This document shows, one piece after another, positions 56,644 to 64,000 of a stretch of DNA of 64,000 nucleotides. Each line of letters opens with the position of its first letter. The stretch's first letter is position 1. The stretch is from Rufibacter glacialis (GTDB lineage Bacteria; Bacteroidota; Bacteroidia; Cytophagales; Hymenobacteraceae): positions 372,001-436,000 of the forward strand of contig NZ_VKKZ01000020.1 of the NCBI RefSeq assembly GCF_008271745.1, in the 5' to 3' direction. The position numbers and the translations under genes are program-made. The notes below the pieces were generated by a model. That model worked only from the letters and a program-made list of their open reading frames with translations. It searched no databases and was not told the DNA's origin.

Positions 56644-58059
56644 ATGAAAATAGACCTCATCATCGCCTATGTTCAGCGGTATGAATTCGGGCACGAACGG
56701 GATTTCGTTCCGCCCATCACGGGCATCCATCTGGCCGCCATCACTCCCGCAGAACATGAGGTGCGGGTGTTTCACCAGCAGGTGGACAAAATAGACTTCC
56801 AGACGCAGGCTGAGGTGATTGCCATTTCCTTTTTCAGTGGCTTCGCCGTGGCAGCCTATAATTTAGCGGTGGAATTTAAAAAGAGAGGGAAAATTGTAGT
56901 GGCCGGCGGCCCCCATGTCACCTACTGCCAGGAAGAAGCCCTCACCTATTTTGACGCTATTGTAACGGGGGAAGCAGAAAACGTTTGGCCTGCCCTGTTA
57001 CAGGACCTGGAAGCGGGTCAGTTGCAGCAGGTGTATGCCGGGTCACCCTGTGACATGACCAATTTACCCACCCCACGGTATGACCTGTTGCCCAACAAGT
57101 TCTTTATCAAAAAAGTAATCCAAGCCACCCGGGGCTGCCCGTTTTCCTGTTCCTTTTGCACGGTTCCTTCCCTCAACCCCGGTTTCAGGCTAAGGCCCAT
57201 CCAGGACGTACTACGCGACGCCTCCTATGACCATTTCCCCCACTGGTGGCAAAGAAAAGTGGTTTGGTTCTGGGATGATAACCTCACCATTAGAAGGCCC
57301 TACATCAAACAGCTCTTACAGGAAATGATCCCCCTCAAGAAGTGGTGGCTTACCCAAGCCAGCATGGACATTGCCAAAGACCCGGAGCTGCTGGACCTCA
57401 TGAAGGCCTCTGGTTGCATAGGCGTGTTTTTGGGGATAGAATCCTTTGGCGTTGATTCCCTGGCAGATGCCAACAAGAAGCAAAACAAAATAGCCAACTA
57501 TAAACAGGCGGTGCAGGCCATCAGGAAACGGGGCATAGCGGTCATGGCGGGCTTTATTGCGGGGTTTGACCATGATGATGAACAGAGCATCGTGCACATG
57601 GCCCCTCAACTGATGGAGATCGGGATTGATGTTCCCTTCCTGAGTATCATGACGCCTTTCAGGGGAACCCCTATTTATTCCCAGCTAAAGCTGGAAGGCC
57701 GTATGCTCCCAGACAGAAACTGGAATTTCTACAATGGCTATAACGTGGCCTTCCAACCCAAAAAAATAAGCGAAGCCCAGCTGCTGCTGGCGCACAGAAC
57801 CTTATGGAAAAAATCCTTCTCACCGCTTTACTCCTTCAGAAGGATTTTAAGAGGATTGTTCACCTTAAGACCTGGGGCCTTCCTCCTATCCTTTTTCATG
57901 AATGCTTTTTACACCTACAAAAGGATCAGGAAAAACTACCCAATAGACATGGCCAAACGGTCAGATGTCAACCTGGTAGCACCCGTCCCTTTCTTCCGTG
58001 AAGGCCAGCACAGCGCCAAACCATCCCCAGCCGTAGCATCTCCTGTTGCCTTGCCTTAA
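56644..58059 (+). CDS. B12-binding radical SAM protein
   Basis: A 471-aa protein with an N-terminal B12-binding-like domain (about 1-140, including VIAISFFSGFAVAAYNL and VVAGGPHVTYCQEEAL) and a radical SAM core with Cys165-x3-Cys169-x2-Cys172 in TRGCPFSCSFC. WFWDDNLTIRR, FLGIESFGVDSL and FIAGFDHDDEQSI are typical of the HpnJ/P-methylase-like class B group. A C-terminal domain of unknown type follows. No hopanoid or tetrapyrrole gene is nearby, so the substrate is open. Confidence 0.85.
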   Translation: MKIDLIIAYVQRYEFGHERDFVPPITGIHLAAITPAEHEVRVFHQQVDKIDFQTQAEVIAISFFSGFAVAAYNLAVEFKKRGKIVVAGGPHVTYCQEEALTYFDAIVTGEAENVWPALLQDLEAGQLQQVYAGSPCDMTNLPTPRYDLLPNKFFIKKVIQATRGCPFSCSFCTVPSLNPGFRLRPIQDVLRDASYDHFPHWWQRKVVWFWDDNLTIRRPYIKQLLQEMIPLKKWWLTQASMDIAKDPELLDLMKASGCIGVFLGIESFGVDSLADANKKQNKIANYKQAVQAIRKRGIAVMAGFIAGFDHDDEQSIVHMAPQLMEIGIDVPFLSIMTPFRGTPIYSQLKLEGRMLPDRNWNFYNGYNVAFQPKKISEAQLLLAHRTLWKKSFSPLYSFRRILRGLFTLRPGAFLLSFFMNAFYTYKRIRKNYPIDMAKRSDVNLVAPVPFFREGQHSAKPSPAVASPVALP

Positions 58060-58567
58060 ATACAATTGGGAAAAGTTAACAGACAAGATTTACCGCCACC
58101 GCTGCCCAGGCTACCCGCTCTCTTCAGGTTGGGCAGCGGTTAATCTGGCTCAGCTTAGCCGAAGACAGAGTGAATCCCCGGCATCTCTTTATTTGGCAGG
58201 ACTTCGGCCGCCCCTATGGATTTGCCTTGTTTCCGGCCCTACATCCTGATAAACACATCAAACAAGGGAGATTCCATACGCTACCCCAAAACCAAGGAAA
58301 AATGGGTAATGCTATCATATTTGCTACTCCTACTGCTGCCTATTTTTCCCCCTGGTGGTACAGGCGTGGTTCCTGGTGGACGGTGCGTCTAATCAGGGAT
58401 TAGACCTAAAGAGACATAGGCTGGTGGCGGGTGGTTTTCAGCAAAAGAAGCTGAAAACGCTTTTATGCAAGAGGCAAAAAAATTGTCCAAAAAAAATCCG
58501 GTTTCCCGAAAATCTTCGCTGCTATTTTTCCGCCGCCTCGTATACTCCCCAGATAGATAAAAGCGAA
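58060..58567. other. Gene-free stretch with hairpin
   Basis: No protein-like gene. An 11-bp stem ACCGCTGCCCA (58098-58108) and TGGGCAGCGGT (58130-58140) forms a hairpin but lacks a T-run. The rest is upstream sequence of the DUF1003 gene. Confidence 0.4.
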
Positions 58568-59125
58568 ATGGCAGAAGAGAGAGATTCAGGCGTCTTCCGG
58601 GGCACAGAAGGGCATATGGCAGAGATCGTGGAACGCAACATCCAGGCTCTTTTAAAACGACGAAAAACAGAAGAACATAACCGGACGGTTTCTGAGCGAA
58701 TCTCAGATGGGGTGACCAAATTCACGGGCAGTATGCTCTTTGTTGGCCTCCACCTGCTCCTGTTTGGGATCTGGGTGGTCTGGAACCTGGGCTGGCTGGG
58801 GCTTCCTCCCTTTGATGAATCCTTTGTGGTATTGGCCATGTTCGCCTCCGTGGAAGCCATCTTCCTTTCCACGTTTGTCCTGATCAGCCAGAACCGCATG
58901 AACATTCAGGCAGACAAACGAGCCGACCTGGACTTACAGGTAAGCCTTTTGGCCGAGCATGAGATTACGCGGCTGGTAACCCTGGTGACCGCCATCGCTA
59001 AAAAATTAGACATTGCCGAAGCCCACGACCCGGAGATAGATGAACTGGCCAGGGATGTACAACCTGAAAAGGTGATGGACACCATGGAGCACCAGCAGGC
59101 CAGAATGGAGAAAGACAAAAGGTGA
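58568..59125 (+). CDS. DUF1003 membrane protein
   Basis: Read from MAEERDSGVFRGTEG (58568) it has 185 aa; the open frame to 58355 is not coding-like. DUF1003 features: SERISDGVTKFTGSMLFVGLHLLLFGIWVVWNLGWLGLPPFDESFVVLAMFASVEAIFLSTFVLISQNRM, two helices with a PFD loop, then a soluble helix. Role unknown; some family members are linked to envelope stress. Confidence 0.88.
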   Translation: MAEERDSGVFRGTEGHMAEIVERNIQALLKRRKTEEHNRTVSERISDGVTKFTGSMLFVGLHLLLFGIWVVWNLGWLGLPPFDESFVVLAMFASVEAIFLSTFVLISQNRMNIQADKRADLDLQVSLLAEHEITRLVTLVTAIAKKLDIAEAHDPEIDELARDVQPEKVMDTMEHQQARMEKDKR

Positions 59126-59181
59126 CGTCTCCTCCCGATGCTGGTGATTTCCGACCTTTTTTATAAAAAACGGCTTCTTTC

Positions 59182-59808
59182 CTATTGCTCCGGCCGCAGG
59201 TTGGGGAAGGCCCAGCGGTACTTTACGGCCAGCACTCTGATCAGGATGATGATCCCGATGGCTACCCAAACGCGCAGCCCCAGCCCCACCGGAGAGAGCC
59301 CCATTACCAGATAGGCAGCCCCACCAGCCAGGCAGGCCGTGGCATACACCTCGCGGCGGAAAATCAAAGGGATCTCATTGCACAGGATATCACGCACCAC
59401 CCCGCCAAAAACGGCTGACACTACCCCCATAACCAACGCAATCAGCGGTGGCACCCCCAGCCGCAAGGCTTTTTCCATGCCCAGCACGGTGAAAATGGCA
59501 ATACCCACGGTGTCAAAGAGGAACATGGTTCTTCTGAGGCGCCCAATCTGCCGTCGGAACACCACTGCCACCACCACCGCGACAAAAACGGCGATCAAAT
59601 AGCGCTCATCCTGCACCCAAATGGGCCTTAGGTTCAAAAGCAGGTCGCGCACCGTTCCCCCACCCAATGCCGTGGCGAAGGCAATAACCGAGGCCCCAAA
59701 GGGATCCAGTTTTTTATCGGCGGCGGTGAGCGTGCCGCTGATGGCGAACACAAAGGTGCCCACCACATCAATGGCGGGGAAAAAAGTAAGGGGAGAAAGT
59801 TCTGTCAT
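59182..59808 (-). CDS. TRIC-family cation channel protein (YadS/UPF0126-like)
   Basis: This 208-aa protein has seven membrane helices with two inverted glycine-rich repeats: ALGGGTVRDLLL and VFGGVVRDIL. These are the signature of trimeric intracellular cation channels of prokaryotes. It probably conducts K+ or other monovalent cations. It converges with the DUF1003 gene. Confidence 0.9.
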   Translation of the reverse strand: MTELSPLTFFPAIDVVGTFVFAISGTLTAADKKLDPFGASVIAFATALGGGTVRDLLLNLRPIWVQDERYLIAVFVAVVVAVVFRRQIGRLRRTMFLFDTVGIAIFTVLGMEKALRLGVPPLIALVMGVVSAVFGGVVRDILCNEIPLIFRREVYATACLAGGAAYLVMGLSPVGLGLRVWVAIGIIILIRVLAVKYRWAFPNLRPEQ

Positions 59809-59994
59809 GAGGTGCTCACGTAAAAAGGCAAACTACGCAAACCTTGGTGGCCAGAAAAATTGGCCGCACTATTTCTGCTTTTAAGGTGTTTTGGCCTAAA
59901 CAGGTCTTAAACGTTTGATTTGCCCCAAAGGCGACCTTCTCGATCTGTCTGAATTTTCGTACTTTCGCACAACGTTCACTAGCCAACCTAACAA

Positions 59995-62900
59995 ATGTCA
60001 GTTACTACTGCGCACCCCTACAAACCAGTGCACCATGTCCGCATTGTGACGGCTGCCTCGCTCTTTGACGGCCATGATGCGTCCATCAATATCATGCGCC
60101 GCATTATCCAGGCTTCCGGCGCGGAGGTCATCCACCTGGGCCACAACCGCTCCGTCCAGGAAATCGTGGACTGTGCCGTTCAGGAAGATGCCCAGGCCAT
60201 TGCCATTACATCCTACCAAGGAGGGCACCTGGAGTACTTCAAGTACATGTATGACCTCCTCAACGAGCGGGGCTGCGGGCATGTGCGCATCTTCGGGGGT
60301 GGCGGCGGCGTGATTCTGCCTACTGAGATAGAGGAACTGCACGGTTACGGCATTGCCCGTATCTATTCCCCGGATGATGGGCGCGCCATGGGTCTGCAAG
60401 GCATGATCAATGACATGCTTCAGAAATGCGACTTCCCCACCGGCCAGAACCTGAACGGCGAGGTGAAGCACCTGAAGGAGAAAGACGCCAAATCTATTGC
60501 CCGGCTCATCTCTGCCGCCGAGAACTTCCCCGAGGAGTTTGCCAAGGTGAAAACGCAGTTATTAGCCGATGTGGAGCAATTATCCACCAACACCCACCAT
60601 CCCCAACTGGCAACCCCTGTGTTAGGCATCACCGGAACGGGCGGGGCGGGTAAATCCTCTTTGGTAGATGAACTGGTGCGCCGTTTCCTGGCTGATTTCC
60701 CCCAAAAGACCATTGCCATCATCTCCGTAGACCCGTCTAAGCGCAAAACCGGCGGCGCCTTGCTGGGCGATAGAATCCGGATGAACGCCATCAGCAACAG
60801 CCGCGTGTACATGCGCTCCCTGGCCACCCGCCAGAGCAACCTGGCTCTGAGCAAATACGTGCAAGACGCGGTAGACGTGGTGAAAGCCGCCGAGTTTGAC
60901 CTCATCATCCTGGAAACCTCCGGCATTGGCCAGTCAGACACCGAGATCATAGAGCATTCAGATGCCAGCCTGTACGTGATGACGCCCGAGTACGGTGCCG
61001 CCACCCAGCTGGAGAAGATAGACATGCTGGACTTCGCCGACATCATTGCCTTGAACAAATTTGACAAGCGCGGGGCCCTGGACGCTCTGCGCGACGTGAA
61101 GAAGCAATACAAGCGCAACCACCAGCTCTGGGACGTGCACGATGACCAAATCCCCGTGTTCGGCACCATTGCCTCCCAGTTCAACGACCCGGGCATGAAC
61201 CGGCTGTATAAAGCGGTTATTGCCAAGATCTCTGAGAAAACCGAGGTGGTCTTTGATTCCCAGTTGCAGGCCACCGGCGAGATGTCTGAGAAAGTGTACA
61301 TCATTCCGCCAAGCCGCACCCGCTACCTTTCTGAGATCGCGGAGAACAACCGCGGGTATGACAAGTGGGTGCAGGAACAGGCCAGCGTGGCGCAGAAGCT
61401 GTACGGCATCCGTCAGTCCATCGAAGCTATTCAGGCTATTGAGGTAGAAGATAAAGACCGTCTTATCAAAGGGTTGGAGTATGCCTATGAAGAAACCGCT
61501 TTAAGGCTGGATGGGCAGAACAAGAAGCTGCTGGAGGCTTGGCCAGAGAAACGGCAGGCCTATAAAAATGAGTTCTTCGAATTCAAAGTGCGGGACAAAG
61601 TGCTCAAGATAGCCACCCACACCGAGAGCCTTTCGCACCTGCAGATCCCTAAAATCTCCACGCCCCGCTACGAGGCCTGGGGGGATCTACTCAAATGGAA
61701 CCTGCAGGAAAACGTACCGGGCGAATTCCCCTACACCGCGGGCGTGTTCCCCTTTAAACGTGAAGGTGAAGACCCTACCCGCATGTTCGCCGGCGAAGGC
61801 GGACCAGAGCGCACGAACCGCCGGTTCCACTACGTAAGCAAGGGTCTGCCTGCCAAGCGCCTTTCCACGGCCTTTGACTCGGTGACCCTGTACGGCGAAG
61901 ACCCAGACCTGCGCCCTGACATCTATGGCAAGATCGGGAATTCCGGTGTGAGCATCTGCTGCCTGGATGATGCCAAGAAACTATACTCGGGCTTTAACCT
62001 GGCGCACCCCATGACCTCGGTGTCCATGACCATCAACGGCCCGGCCGCCATGCTCACGGGTTTCTTCATGAACGCCGCCATTGACCAGCAGTGCGAACTG
62101 TACATCAAAGAGCAAGGGTTAGAAGACGAGGTAAACAAACGAATTGAGGCTATTTTCCGGGAATCGGGCCAAAAACGCCCCGTCTACCAAGGTGAACTTC
62201 CGGCTGGTAATGATGGCTTGGGCTTGATGCTGTTGGGCGTAACCGGCGACCAGGTGTTACCGGCAGACGTGTACGCCCAAATCAAGGAAAGAACGCTGGC
62301 TTCGGTACGGGGTACGGTGCAGGCCGATATCCTGAAGGAAGACCAGGCCCAGAACACCTGTATCTTCAGCACGGAGTTCGCGTTGCGCCTCATGGGCGAT
62401 GTGCAGCAGTACTTCATTGACCACAACGTGCGCAACTTCTACTCGGTGTCCATCAGTGGGTACCACATAGCGGAGGCAGGCGCCAACCCTATCTCGCAGT
62501 TGGCCTTCACGCTGGCTAACGGCTTCACCTTTGTGGAGTACTACGTGAGCCGCGGCATGGACATTAACGCGTTTGCGCCTAACCTGAGCTTCTTCTTCTC
62601 CAACGGCATTGACCCTGAATATGCGGTGATCGGTCGGGTGGCCAGAAGAATCTGGGCCAAGGCAATGAAGCTGAAATACGGCGCTAATTCCCGTTCCCAG
62701 ATGTTGAAGTACCACATCCAGACCTCGGGCCGCTCCCTGCATGCCCAGGAGATCGACTTCAACGATATCAGAACCACGTTGCAAGCCCTCTACGCGATCT
62801 ACGACAACTGTAACTCGCTTCATACCAACGCCTATGACGAGGCCATCACCACGCCTACCGAGGCAAGCGTGCGCCGCGCCATGGCCATCCAATTGATCAT

Positions 62901-63408
62901 CAACCGCGAGTTGGGCTTGGCCAAGAACGAGAACCCGCTGCAAGGCTCCTTTATCATTGAGGAACTGACGGATCTGGTAGAGGAAGCCGTCCTGTTGGAG
63001 TTTGACCGCATCACGGAGCGCGGCGGCGTATTAGGCGCCATGGAGACCATGTACCAGCGCGGCAAGATCCAGGAGGAAAGCTTGTACTACGAGACCCTGA
63101 AGCACACCGGTGAGTACCCCATTATTGGGGTGAACACTTTCCTGAGCAGCCAGGGCTCCCCTACGGTCATCCCATCGGAAGTGATCAGGGCTACTGAGGA
63201 AGAAAAGCAGTACCAGATCTCTATGCTGCAGGAGTTGCAAACCCGCCACGCAGAGAAAGCACCTCAGCTACTGAAGCAACTGCAGGAGGTGGCAGTGCAG
63301 AACGGGAACATCTTTGAGGCTTTGATGGAGGCTTCCAAATTCTGCTCCCTGGGCCAGATCACCAACGCTTTGTTTGCGGTAGGGGGCCAATACCGCCGAA
63401 ACATGTAA
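59995..63408 (+). CDS. icmF: Fused isobutyryl-CoA mutase
   Basis: This 1137-aa protein joins three parts in order. An N-terminal B12-binding domain ([31 protein letters not shown], residues about 10-150) is followed by a MeaB-like G-protein chaperone ([14 protein letters not shown] near 213, [45 protein letters not shown]). The C-terminal mutase domain follows ([24 protein letters not shown], then [16 protein letters not shown] and [17 protein letters not shown]). This is the IcmF architecture, which interconverts isobutyryl- and n-butyryl-CoA and repairs its own cofactor. FPFK at the active site is the form expected for IcmF rather than methylmalonyl-CoA mutase. A TACTTTCG element lies at about 59958-59965, near its start. 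Confidence 0.95.
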   Translation: MSVTTAHPYKPVHHVRIVTAASLFDGHDASINIMRRIIQASGAEVIHLGHNRSVQEIVDCAVQEDAQAIAITSYQGGHLEYFKYMYDLLNERGCGHVRIFGGGGGVILPTEIEELHGYGIARIYSPDDGRAMGLQGMINDMLQKCDFPTGQNLNGEVKHLKEKDAKSIARLISAAENFPEEFAKVKTQLLADVEQLSTNTHHPQLATPVLGITGTGGAGKSSLVDELVRRFLADFPQKTIAIISVDPSKRKTGGALLGDRIRMNAISNSRVYMRSLATRQSNLALSKYVQDAVDVVKAAEFDLIILETSGIGQSDTEIIEHSDASLYVMTPEYGAATQLEKIDMLDFADIIALNKFDKRGALDALRDVKKQYKRNHQLWDVHDDQIPVFGTIASQFNDPGMNRLYKAVIAKISEKTEVVFDSQLQATGEMSEKVYIIPPSRTRYLSEIAENNRGYDKWVQEQASVAQKLYGIRQSIEAIQAIEVEDKDRLIKGLEYAYEETALRLDGQNKKLLEAWPEKRQAYKNEFFEFKVRDKVLKIATHTESLSHLQIPKISTPRYEAWGDLLKWNLQENVPGEFPYTAGVFPFKREGEDPTRMFAGEGGPERTNRRFHYVSKGLPAKRLSTAFDSVTLYGEDPDLRPDIYGKIGNSGVSICCLDDAKKLYSGFNLAHPMTSVSMTINGPAAMLTGFFMNAAIDQQCELYIKEQGLEDEVNKRIEAIFRESGQKRPVYQGELPAGNDGLGLMLLGVTGDQVLPADVYAQIKERTLASVRGTVQADILKEDQAQNTCIFSTEFALRLMGDVQQYFIDHNVRNFYSVSISGYHIAEAGANPISQLAFTLANGFTFVEYYVSRGMDINAFAPNLSFFFSNGIDPEYAVIGRVARRIWAKAMKLKYGANSRSQMLKYHIQTSGRSLHAQEIDFNDIRTTLQALYAIYDNCNSLHTNAYDEAITTPTEASVRRAMAIQLIINRELGLAKNENPLQGSFIIEELTDLVEEAVLLEFDRITERGGVLGAMETMYQRGKIQEESLYYETLKHTGEYPIIGVNTFLSSQGSPTVIPSEVIRATEEEKQYQISMLQELQTRHAEKAPQLLKQLQEVAVQNGNIFEALMEASKFCSLGQITNALFAVGGQYRRNM

Positions 63409-63436
63409 ACCGGGTCTTTTCCTAAAAACCCCCTTA

Positions 63437-63467
63437 AAAGGGAGCCAATAGATTTGGCTCCCTTTTT
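63437..63467 (+). terminator. Terminator of icmF
   Basis: AAAGGGAGCCAA (63437-63448) pairs with TTGGCTCCCTTT (63454-63465), followed by TT. It starts 28 bp after the stop. Confidence 0.85.
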
Positions 63468-63590
63468 GCATTAATAACTTATCTTACAAGAAGTTGAAGG
63501 CTTTACCTAAAGATAATCATACGGTAACAGCTAAGTTAACTTAATTGTAGTATTTTACGTTATAAATATAAACGATCAAAGCAACCAGCC

Positions 63591-63719
63591 ATGAAAAAGA
63601 TCACAACAATTTCCTCCCTTTTGCTGCTTGGCGCCTTAGGCTTTTTAGCCACCACATGGTTAACCCCAGGAAATCTGCATGTAGATCTTTCTGATGAAGA
63701 CTTCCACCTTTACTTATAA
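63591..63719 (+). CDS. 42-aa secreted peptide
   Basis: A small ORF starts MKKITTISSLLLLGALGFLA, a clean signal sequence, followed by a short acidic tail (NLHVDLSDEDFHLYL). It lies between two terminators (63437 and 63741), as an independent transcript would. No family recognised. It may be a signal or lipid-associated peptide, or a mistaken call. Confidence 0.5.
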   Translation: MKKITTISSLLLLGALGFLATTWLTPGNLHVDLSDEDFHLYL

Positions 63720-63740
63720 AGTGTAGTGCTGCTAAAACAA

Positions 63741-63766
63741 AAACCCCGCCGTGGCGGGGTTTTCTG
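63741..63766 (+). terminator. Terminator of the 42-aa peptide gene
   Basis: AAACCCCGCC-GT-GGCGGGGTTT stem with a T-rich tail, about 20 bp after the peptide stop. Confidence 0.8.
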
Positions 63767-63822
63767 TTTTAGGGAATCAAAATAGGCCAGAAACCGTACC
63801 TTTACTCTACAAAAGACAAGCT

Positions 63823-64000
63823 ATGGAATTAAAAGACCTTTCCCAGAGAATCAGTTACATCATTGGCCGCGACATGGCCGCCAATTTTGCCAAACAAGGA
63901 ATTGAAGTAGAACCCGAAGCCTTGCTGTTTGGGTTGAAAGAGGCCATTGGCGGCGCTCCTTCTAAACTAAGCCAGGAGGAAGTGCAACAAGCCATGATGC
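63823..64000 (+). CDS. FKBP-type peptidyl-prolyl isomerase, N-terminus (cut by window end)
   Basis: The 59 visible residues begin MELKDLSQRISYIIGRDMAANF and go on to VEPEALLFGLKEAIGGAPSKLSQEEVQQAMM. This is the helical N-terminal dimerisation domain of FKBP22/Mip-like isomerases. The catalytic FKBP domain must follow outside the window. A TACCTTTA -7-like box lies at 63797-63804. There is no signal peptide, so it is probably cytoplasmic. Confidence 0.85.
   Translation, partial: MELKDLSQRISYIIGRDMAANFAKQGIEVEPEALLFGLKEAIGGAPSKLSQEEVQQAMM

Noticed and set aside
62257-62943. 228-aa ORF opposite icmF
   Set aside because: Shadow of the mutase domain; no independent family signal.

Overview
The window looks like a chromosomal segment of a Bacteroidota bacterium of the order Cytophagales, most likely Hymenobacteraceae (Rufibacter- or Pontibacter-like; this placement is inferred, no marker RNA gene is present). 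The support is TAnnTTTG-type -7 promoter boxes, almost no Shine-Dalgarno sequences, and families typical of the phylum (DUF3822, DUF4920, DUF4184, TapB-like, OmpA/PD40 proteins, carboxypeptidase-regulatory-like TonB receptors, fused IcmF). Most genes sit near 50% GC by eye; 4.4-8.6 kb is strikingly AT-rich (about 30%). No rRNA, tRNA, CRISPR array or transposase was recognised.

Layout. 1-4.4 kb: the frameshifted end of an SRPBCC gene, a membrane-anchored protein with Ca-binding-like loops, and a large FAD/Fe-S 2-hydroxyacid dehydrogenase. 4.4-8.6 kb: an AT-rich island with two cassettes, a Septu-like AAA ATPase + HNH nuclease pair and a PD-(D/E)XK-like nuclease overlapping a gene of unknown family. 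A decayed SRPBCC copy of native composition lies between them. 8.7-18 kb: detoxification and envelope genes (MDR reductase, flavodoxin-like protein, arylamine N-acetyltransferase, metallophosphoesterase, esterase, GH10-like hydrolase, K+ channel with a zinc ribbon). 18-33 kb: a TonB siderophore receptor behind a palindromic operator-like site, a KAS III-like enzyme, FAD monooxygenase, oxidase subunit III, small lipoproteins, an RsbQ-like hydrolase, SDR, DEAD-box helicase and a repeat-rich gene-free stretch. 33-49 kb: gluconokinase, ligA, an amidoligase-glutamine amidotransferase pair, an OmpA/PD40 protein, queE, a threonine operon (Thr/Ile-rich leader peptide, ThrA-type aspartate kinase, thrB, thrC), folD and lepA. 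49-64 kb: methyltransferase, VOC protein, a cluster of membrane proteins plus a serine hydrolase sharing a 22-bp operator-like site with a small winged-helix regulator, a B12-binding radical SAM protein, DUF1003 and TRIC-type membrane proteins, icmF, a 42-aa secreted peptide, and the start of an FKBP-type isomerase.

The most interesting parts are (i) the nuclease + unknown protein cassette at 6976-8302 beside a Septu-like pair; (ii) the shared operator and winged-helix regulator at 51-56 kb; (iii) the threonine/isoleucine attenuation leader before an aspartate kinase that lacks the usual fused homoserine dehydrogenase; (iv) the amidoligase-amidotransferase pair; and (v) a family of short intergenic repeats spread over the whole window, one of which supplies the C-terminus of gluconokinase.
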